Shown here: piece by piece, positions 22,987-27,434 of the stretch | Position numbering within the stretch: position 1 is the first letter of the stretch | Layout of the letters: the number at the start of each line of letters is the position of its first letter | NCBI GenBank assembly: GCA_904394975.1 | Contig: CAJFNQ010000006.1 | Location: forward strand, 1-27,434 | DNA: 27,434 nt | Direction: 5' to 3' | Source: Metaruminococcus_A gallistercoris | GTDB taxonomy: Bacteria; Bacillota; Clostridia; Oscillospirales; Ruminococcaceae | The notes under the pieces: generated by a model | Database searches by the model: none | The model's input: only the letters and a program-made list of their open reading frames with translations | Told to the model about the DNA's origin: nothing | Program-made: the position numbers and the translations under genes

Positions 22987-24438
22987 ATGCAAAACGAATA
23001 CGATGTTGTCATCATCGGCGCCGGGATCACCGGTGCCTGTGTACTGCACGAACTGGCAAAGTACCAGCTGCGGATCGCGGTTATCGACCGGGAAAACGAT
23101 GTAGCGGAAGGTACAACCAAAGCAAACAGCGCCATTGTCCATGCAGGATATGACCCGCATCCCGGTACCAAAATGGCCTTTCACAATGTGCGGGGCTGCG
23201 CTATGTATCCTTCTCTTTGCGAGGAGTTTTCAGTCCCTTACAAAAACTGCGGTTCCCTTGTTCTCTCGTTTAAGGAAGAAGATGACAAGCTGCTGGAAGA
23301 GCTCTACCACCGCGGCGGACAAAACGGCGTGCCAGGACTGCGCATCTTAACAAAAGACGAGCTTCTCAAGCGAGAACCGAACCTCAACCACGCGGTGCGC
23401 GGTGCACTCTATGCGCCGACTGCCGGCATCGTCAACCCGTGGCAGCTCTGCATTGCGCTGGCGGAACATGCGGTGGAAAACGGCGCGGATGCGCTTTTGG
23501 GCCATGCTGTCACTTCCATTGAGAAAACAGAAAGCGGTTATCAGCTCTGTTTGGAAGGTGGGAGCAGCGTCAAAACCAAATATCTTGTTAACGCAGCAGG
23601 CGTTTATGCCGATGCGGTACACGCCATGCTGGAAGAGCCGGATTTCTCCATCACAGCGGGAAAAGGGCAGTATTACCTGTTCGACCAGAGCGAAGGAAAT
23701 CTGGTCCACGAGGTGATCTTCCAGTGCCCGAACGAGTTGGGCAAAGGGGTGCTCGTTTCCCCAACGGTAGACGGTAACCTTATCATCGGGCCCGACCGGG
23801 TAGACAGCGACCAAAAAGAGGATCTTTCCACCAGCGCGGATGGCCTCGCCTATATACGCAAAGCAGCGGCGCTGAGCTGTGACAAGCTCGATTATCGCAA
23901 AGCCATCCGCAATTTTGCAGGGCTTCGGGCAATCACCGGAAAAGAAGATTTTATCATCCGGGAGGTAACCGGTTTTCCCGGATTCATTGAACTGGCGGGG
24001 ATCCAGTCGCCCGGGCTCACCTCCGCCCCCTCCATCGCGCTCGAAGCGGTGGAACTGTTGAAAAACGCAGGACTTGCGCTGGAGCCGAAGGAGAGACTAA
24101 CCGAACCAAAAAAGCCGGTGCGGATGAAAACGCTTTCCATCCAAGAACAAAGCCGTATGATCGAACAAAATCCGCTGTACGGGCGGATCATCTGCCGGTG
24201 TGAAAGCATTACCGAAGGGGAGATCGTTGACGCGCTCAAAAGCCCGATCGCTCCCCCGACCATCGACGCAGTCAAACGGCGGACCAGCGCCGGCATGGGG
24301 CGCTGTCAGGGAGGTTTCTGCTCACCCCGTGTGCTCCACATCATTGCCCGGGAACGGGGCATCGCACCCGAACAGGTGCTCAAGGACAAAGCGGGGAGCT
24401 ATATCCTCCTTCCAAACGATGAAACGGAGGTGCGGTGA
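22987..24438 (+). CDS. GlpA-like FAD-dependent oxidoreductase with BFD [2Fe-2S] domain
   Basis: 483 residues from the ATG at 22987, which has a perfect GGAGG site. An in-frame upstream extension lacks one. The FAD-binding motif GAGITG is at 11-16, and a DAO-type oxidoreductase domain runs to about residue 380. The C-terminal domain (about 400-450) carries Cys403-x-Cys405 and Cys440-x4-Cys445, the BFD-like [2Fe-2S] pattern of anaerobic glycerol-3-phosphate dehydrogenase GlpA. Expected reaction: oxidation of glycerol-3-phosphate to dihydroxyacetone phosphate, passing electrons to the next protein. The next gene starts one base after its stop. Other hydroxy-acid substrates such as 2-hydroxyglutarate are possible, and no glycerol kinase is in the window to decide. 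Confidence 0.88.
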   Translation: MQNEYDVVIIGAGITGACVLHELAKYQLRIAVIDRENDVAEGTTKANSAIVHAGYDPHPGTKMAFHNVRGCAMYPSLCEEFSVPYKNCGSLVLSFKEEDDKLLEELYHRGGQNGVPGLRILTKDELLKREPNLNHAVRGALYAPTAGIVNPWQLCIALAEHAVENGADALLGHAVTSIEKTESGYQLCLEGGSSVKTKYLVNAAGVYADAVHAMLEEPDFSITAGKGQYYLFDQSEGNLVHEVIFQCPNELGKGVLVSPTVDGNLIIGPDRVDSDQKEDLSTSADGLAYIRKAAALSCDKLDYRKAIRNFAGLRAITGKEDFIIREVTGFPGFIELAGIQSPGLTSAPSIALEAVELLKNAGLALEPKERLTEPKKPVRMKTLSIQEQSRMIEQNPLYGRIICRCESITEGEIVDALKSPIAPPTIDAVKRRTSAGMGRCQGGFCSPRVLHIIARERGIAPEQVLKDKAGSYILLPNDETEVR

Positions 24439-24439
24439 A

Positions 24440-25708
24440 ATGAATCTCTCTTACGATATTGTCGTCATCGGCGGAGGCCCGGCCGGGCTTGCCGCCGCAT
24501 ACAGCGCCTGGGAAAACGGGGCGAGGAACATTCTCATTCTGGAACGGGATCAGGAACTTGGAGGAATTTTAAATCAGTGTATCCACAACGGGTTTGGTCT
24601 GCACTATTTCAAAGAAGAGCTGACCGGACCGGAATATGCGGGGCGGTTCATTGAGCTGCTTCAAAAAACCGGTGTTGAGGTCAAGCTGGATACCATGGTG
24701 CTACATGTCACCCCCGAAAAGCAGGTGCATGCCATTAACCCAAAGGATGGATATATGATCATTGACGCAAAAGCCGTGATCCTTGCCATGGGCTGCCGGG
24801 AACGGACTCGAGGCGCCATCGGCATTCCGGGCGATCGGCCTTCAGGCGTGTTTACTGCCGGCACGGCACAGCGGTATGTCAACATTGAGGGGAAACAGTG
24901 CGGCAAACGGGTCGTTATTCTGGGTTCCGGCGACATCGGACTCATCATGGCCAGACGGCTGACGCTGGAAGGCGCCAAGGTGCTCGCCTGCGTGGAGCTC
25001 ATGCCTTACTCCAACGGGCTGACCCGCAACCTGGTCCAGTGTCTGGAAGATTATCACATTCCGCTTTATCTCTCCCACACGGTGACAAACATCAAGGGAA
25101 GCCGCCGTGTGGAACAGGTCACCGTAAGCCGTGTGGATGAATCACGCAAGCCGATACCGGGCACCGAAATGGTCTTTGACTGCGACACACTTCTGCTGTC
25201 GGTCGGGCTGATTCCGGAAAACGAGCTGACCCGCGAAGCGGGCATAGAAATAGACCCGCGTACGAACGGCGCGGTTGTGTATGAAAACCGCGAAACCTCT
25301 CTGCCCGGCGTTTTCGCCTGCGGAAATGTACTGCATGTGCATGACCTGGTTGATTTTGTCTCGGGCGAGAGCGAAAAAGCCGGCAAAGCGGCAGCGGAAC
25401 ATCTGCTTGGGAAGCGTGCGGACGGCGCTGTGCTTAAGGTGACAAACGGCGAAGGGGTAAGTTACACGGTACCGCAGAAAATCCGGCCGGAGCATCTGGA
25501 AAAGACGGCCGAACTGTACTTCCGGGTGCGCTGCGTTTACCGGGGCGGGGAGATTCTGGTCGCCCGCGGCGAGGAAATCATTGCGCGGTTTTCCCGGGAG
25601 CGTATGGCTCCGGGCGAGATGGAACGCATCCTGCTGCCCGTCCAGAAACTGCTTGCACCGGGAGCGGATGAACTCTGTGTTTCTGTAAAAGGAGGGGAAC
25701 CGGCATGA
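24440..25708 (+). CDS. FAD/NAD-dependent oxidoreductase, partner of the GlpA-like protein
   Basis: 422 residues with two dinucleotide-binding motifs: GGGPAG (11-16) for FAD and GSGDIG (162-167) for NAD(P). LERDQELGGILNQCIHNGFG near residues 34-53 includes Cys47. FACGNVLHVHDLVDFVSGESEKAG is the C-terminal FAD contact seen in pyridine-nucleotide disulfide oxidoreductase relatives. I start it at the ATG at 24440 (GGAGG nine bases upstream). A longer frame reaching back into the previous gene is only overlap. It plausibly moves electrons from the GlpA-like subunit to NAD(P) or another acceptor. The stop overlaps the next start by four bases (ATGA). Confidence 0.9.
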   Translation: MNLSYDIVVIGGGPAGLAAAYSAWENGARNILILERDQELGGILNQCIHNGFGLHYFKEELTGPEYAGRFIELLQKTGVEVKLDTMVLHVTPEKQVHAINPKDGYMIIDAKAVILAMGCRERTRGAIGIPGDRPSGVFTAGTAQRYVNIEGKQCGKRVVILGSGDIGLIMARRLTLEGAKVLACVELMPYSNGLTRNLVQCLEDYHIPLYLSHTVTNIKGSRRVEQVTVSRVDESRKPIPGTEMVFDCDTLLLSVGLIPENELTREAGIEIDPRTNGAVVYENRETSLPGVFACGNVLHVHDLVDFVSGESEKAGKAAAEHLLGKRADGAVLKVTNGEGVSYTVPQKIRPEHLEKTAELYFRVRCVYRGGEILVARGEEIIARFSRERMAPGEMERILLPVQKLLAPGADELCVSVKGGEPA

Positions 25709-26058
25709 CTGAGCTGACCTGTATCGTATGCCCGAAAGGCTGTCATCTGCTGGTAGATGAGCAAAACGGTTTTTCCGTGAGCGGAGCTGGATGCCCGCGC
25801 GGGGAAGCCTACGGAAAAAAGGAGCTGACCGCTCCTTCCCGTACACTGACCACCACCGTTGCCATCACCGGCGCGCTCCATCCGCGCCTGCCGGTCAAAA
25901 CCAATGGAGAAATCCCGAAAGAGATGATGTTTCAAGCGGCAGAAGCCCTGCGCCTGATTCACGCACAAGCGCCCATCCGGCGCGGTGACGTTCTGGTCAA
26001 AGACCTGCTCGGCACCGGCGTAGATGTTATTGCCGCCAAAGACATGGAGCGAATATAA
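25705..26058 (+). CDS. DUF1667 cysteine-motif protein
   Basis: 117-residue small protein. The N-terminus has Cys6-x2-Cys9-x3-Cys13 (TCIVCPKGC) and Cys30 (GAGCPRG), a four-cysteine set that would suit an iron-sulfur cluster. The C-terminal part (PVKTNGEIPK, LVKDLLGTGVDVIAAKDM) is the conserved DUF1667 region. In many anaerobes this family follows the same two oxidoreductases, so it is probably a third subunit of their complex, in the place GlpC takes in enterobacteria. It overlaps the previous gene (ATGA), which ensures coupled translation. It is the last gene of the operon; an IS element starts 78 bases later. Confidence 0.9.
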   Translation: MTELTCIVCPKGCHLLVDEQNGFSVSGAGCPRGEAYGKKELTAPSRTLTTTVAITGALHPRLPVKTNGEIPKEMMFQAAEALRLIHAQAPIRRGDVLVKDLLGTGVDVIAAKDMERI

Positions 26059-26062
26059 AACC

Positions 26063-26098
26063 AGTGCAGCCGTTGTACGGCTCTGCTGTTTGCGCACT
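26063..26098 (+). terminator. Weak terminator-like hairpin after the DUF1667 gene
   Basis: Outer arms AGTGC (26063-26067) and GCACT (26094-26098) enclose an inner AGCCGT-TGT-ACGGCT stem (26068-26082). The trailing sequence is CTTAAAAA rather than a T run, so termination would be inefficient. The IS inserted soon after may have displaced other downstream sequence. Confidence 0.3.
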
Positions 26099-26136
26099 CT
26101 TAAAAACCACAACAAAAACAAAAAGCCGTCTGCAAT

Positions 26137-26176
26137 TGAACCGAACCAGTAAAAACGGACAATAGACAAAAAGCCC
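26137..26176 (+). repeat. Left terminal inverted repeat of the IS
   Basis: TGAACCGAACCAG followed by further matches (GGACA, AAAAAGCC) to the reverse complement of the right end at 27394-27433. The first seven bases are identical; the rest is imperfect with a one-base offset. Confidence 0.8.
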
Positions 26177-26212
26177 CTTGATGTAGGAAAATAAAAGTAC
26201 TACATCAGGGGG
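26174..26212 (+). promoter_or_regulatory. Hairpin burying the transposase ribosome binding site
   Basis: CCCCTTGATGTAG (26174-26186) pairs along all 13 positions (one G-U) with CTACATCAGGGGG (26200-26212). The AGGGGG of the 3' arm is the ribosome binding site of orfA, whose ATG is at 26220. Transcripts entering from outside the IS would carry both arms and hide the site. Confidence 0.7.
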
Positions 26213-26219
26213 TATTGTT

Positions 26220-26516
26220 ATGTCGGGCAAAAGAGGAATGATTTGGTATAGTGAAGAAATAAAAGAACAGGTGCGCAAAGAAGTTCAGGCAGGGCAAAGT
26301 CAAAGAGAAATCAGTCGCAGATATGGAATCAGCCGTTATACGATACAGAGTTGGTGTGGTCTCAGACCAGAGACAAAACTACGACAGGTGGCGCCTTTAC
26401 GTAGAGGCCGACCAGGAAAGATGAAGACAATAGAGGATTATGAGAAGGAGAATAAACGCTTGAAGATGGAAAACGAACTGCTGCGGGATTTTCTGCAATC
26501 CACAGAAAGGAAGTGA
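26220..26516 (+). CDS. IS3-family transposase OrfA
   Basis: 98-residue DNA-binding subunit. Residues about 10-45 form the helix-turn-helix (EIKEQVRKEVQAGQSQREIS, then RRYGISRYTIQSW). Residues about 70-95 form the leucine-zipper coiled coil used for OrfA/OrfAB multimers (EDYEKENKRLKMENELLRDFL). The AGGGGG site lies within a hairpin. The frame ends TGA at 26514-26516, overlapping orfB by four bases. Confidence 0.93.
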   Translation: MSGKRGMIWYSEEIKEQVRKEVQAGQSQREISRRYGISRYTIQSWCGLRPETKLRQVAPLRRGRPGKMKTIEDYEKENKRLKMENELLRDFLQSTERK

Positions 26517-27373
26517 GAGCAAAGGCAAAATACGCCGTAATCTACCGTCACCGGGAAAAATATCCTGTACTTGTCATGTGCCGATTTTTTGCGGTGTCCA
26601 GAAGCGGCTATTACAGCTTTGTAGAGCGGATGAACCATCCTGAAAAGGATGCTGCCCTTGCCGAGACAATCCGGCAGCAACAAGGCAAATGCTATCATAC
26701 CTACGGCTACCGACGGATGTGGCAATGGCTGGAAAAAAATGTGGAAATCCACCATAATCCGAAAACCATTCTCCGAGTCATGAAGAAATACGGCTTGCTG
26801 GCTGACATTCGTCGCCGCAGGAAGTGGCAACAGATGGGCCAGCAAGTGCATAAATACCAAAATCTTCTCAATCGGGACTTTCACGCCGAGTCACCGAACC
26901 GCAAATGGGTAACTGATATTTCCTATATTCAAACCAAGCAAGGTGTGTTGTACATGTCCATGATCCGGGACCTCTACGACAACAGCATTGTCGCCTACAA
27001 GACTGCAACACAGCAAACGGTGAACCTGGTGCTGGACACCATCCGCCAGGCAGTGCACAGAGAAAAGAAGAAGGTCGCCGCGGAGTTGCAGCTCCACAGC
27101 GACCAAGGTGCTCAGTACGCCTCACAAGCATATTTTGAGCTAACTAAAACATACGGCATTACGCCTTCTATGTCAAGACGTGGGAACCCGTATGACAACG
27201 CAATGGCAGAAAATTTCTTTTCCATCCTCAAAACAGAATGTATCTACCGCCACAAACCAACAACTTTCCTGGAAGCAAACGAGATGATTGACCGCTACAT
27301 CCATTTTTACAATTACGAGCGCATCCAAAGCAAAACAGGATTGGCACCGCTGACGCTGCGCCATTCCTGCTAA
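26513..27373 (+). CDS. IS3-family transposase OrfB (DDE integrase)
   Basis: 286 residues in the -1 frame relative to orfA, opening at GTG in a GTGA overlap. An N-terminal HTH_21-type region (CRFFAVSRSGYYSFVERMNHPEKD) is followed by the RNase H-fold integrase core. The catalytic triad is Asp135 (TDISYI), Asp197 (HSDQGAQY) and Glu233 (NAMAENFF), with the 35-residue D-E gap of the family. IS3 elements normally make an OrfAB fusion by -1 frameshifting. I see no A-rich slippery heptamer at the overlap, so coupled reinitiation at GTG is an alternative. Confidence 0.93.
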   Translation: MRAKAKYAVIYRHREKYPVLVMCRFFAVSRSGYYSFVERMNHPEKDAALAETIRQQQGKCYHTYGYRRMWQWLEKNVEIHHNPKTILRVMKKYGLLADIRRRRKWQQMGQQVHKYQNLLNRDFHAESPNRKWVTDISYIQTKQGVLYMSMIRDLYDNSIVAYKTATQQTVNLVLDTIRQAVHREKKKVAAELQLHSDQGAQYASQAYFELTKTYGITPSMSRRGNPYDNAMAENFFSILKTECIYRHKPTTFLEANEMIDRYIHFYNYERIQSKTGLAPLTLRHSC

Positions 27374-27393
27374 AACTGAATATTCCTGCACCA

Positions 27394-27433
27394 GTGGCTT
27401 TTTTGTACTGTCTGCTCAATCTGGGGCGGTTCA
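27394..27433 (+). repeat. Right terminal inverted repeat of the IS
   Basis: Ends CTGGGGCGGTTCA, the complement of the left end. The same sequence at 47-86 marks the other IS copy. Confidence 0.8.
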
Positions 27434-27434
27434 A

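Larger units (their letters stand above)
26137..27433 (+). mobile_element. Complete IS3-family insertion sequence
   Basis: About 1297 bp with imperfect terminal inverted repeats of some 40 bp that start TGAACCG on the left and end CGGTTCA on the right, fitting the TG...CA rule of the IS3 family. It contains orfA (HTH plus coiled coil) and orfB (DDE integrase domain) in overlapping frames. Both frames are intact, so it is probably active or recently so. The left flank is 26134-26136 (AAT). The right flank lies outside the window, so a target duplication cannot be checked. A second copy's right end forms positions 1-87. Confidence 0.93.

Noticed and set aside
24200..24439. Extended N-terminus of the second oxidoreductase reaching into the GlpA-like gene
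   Set aside because: The extension is the overlapping frame of the upstream gene. The FAD motif starts right after the ATG at 24440, which has a proper GGAGG site.
1..27434. A composite transposon bounded by two IS copies
   Set aside because: The cargo is mainly core housekeeping genes (clpPX, tig, rplS, lepB, murD), there is no passenger-type gene set, and a contig edge effect explains the two IS ends.
1..27434. A circular plasmid of about 27.3 kb suggested by the identical ends
   Set aside because: No replication, partition or mobilisation gene is present, and essential chromosomal genes are. If one IS joined the ends, its flanks (AAT on the left, ATA on the right) show no clear target duplication.

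Overview
The window looks like a chromosomal contig from a Gram-positive anaerobe of class Clostridia, most likely of the Ruminococcaceae/Oscillospiraceae type. The reasons are Bacillota-style gene blocks (tig-clpP-clpX; rplS-lepB-rbgA-rnhB), strong AGGAGG ribosome binding sites, intrinsic terminators with T tracts, a lipoprotein-type ABC binding protein, and small clostridial families (DUF1540, DUF1667, an ArsR-type regulator with a long C-terminal domain). No taxonomic marker allows a firmer assignment.

Layout. Positions 1-87 are the right end of an IS3-family element. Then, on the minus strand, come clpX, clpP and tig (protein quality control), a metallophosphoesterase, thrC, an rnhB-yraN fusion, rbgA, lepB and rplS (ribosome assembly, secretion, RNase H). 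A small plus-strand DUF1540 gene with its own terminator lies between the phosphoesterase and thrC. Next, still on the minus strand, are a small membrane protein, a PLP enzyme of the methionine gamma-lyase/YnbB family, a possible 62-codon ORF, two tandem M42 aminopeptidases and murD. These read as one operon from a good promoter at 15187-15215. Then comes a polar amino-acid ABC transporter (binding protein, internal terminator, permease, ATPase) followed by a TIGR01212-type radical SAM gene.

From 18.8 kb the content is more accessory. A cytoplasmic GH127 beta-L-arabinofuranosidase (minus) is divergent from an ArsR-HTH regulator with an uncharacterised C-terminal domain (plus). A histidine phosphatase (minus) is divergent from a three-gene plus-strand operon: a GlpA-like FAD protein with a BFD [2Fe-2S] domain, a second FAD/NAD oxidoreductase, and a DUF1667 cysteine protein. 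This looks like a glycerol-3-phosphate-dehydrogenase-type redox complex. The window closes with a full IS3-family element (26137-27433) whose last 87 bases match positions 1-87 exactly.

I see no defence system, prophage, CRISPR array, tRNA or rRNA, and no clearly new multi-gene system. The most interesting items are the RNase HII-YraN fusion, the lysine/alanine-rich tail on trigger factor, the hairpin that buries the transposase ribosome binding site, the GH127/regulator pair with a candidate operator, and the identical window ends. No gene-free stretch exceeds about 280 bases; the larger gaps hold the promoters, leaders and terminators listed.
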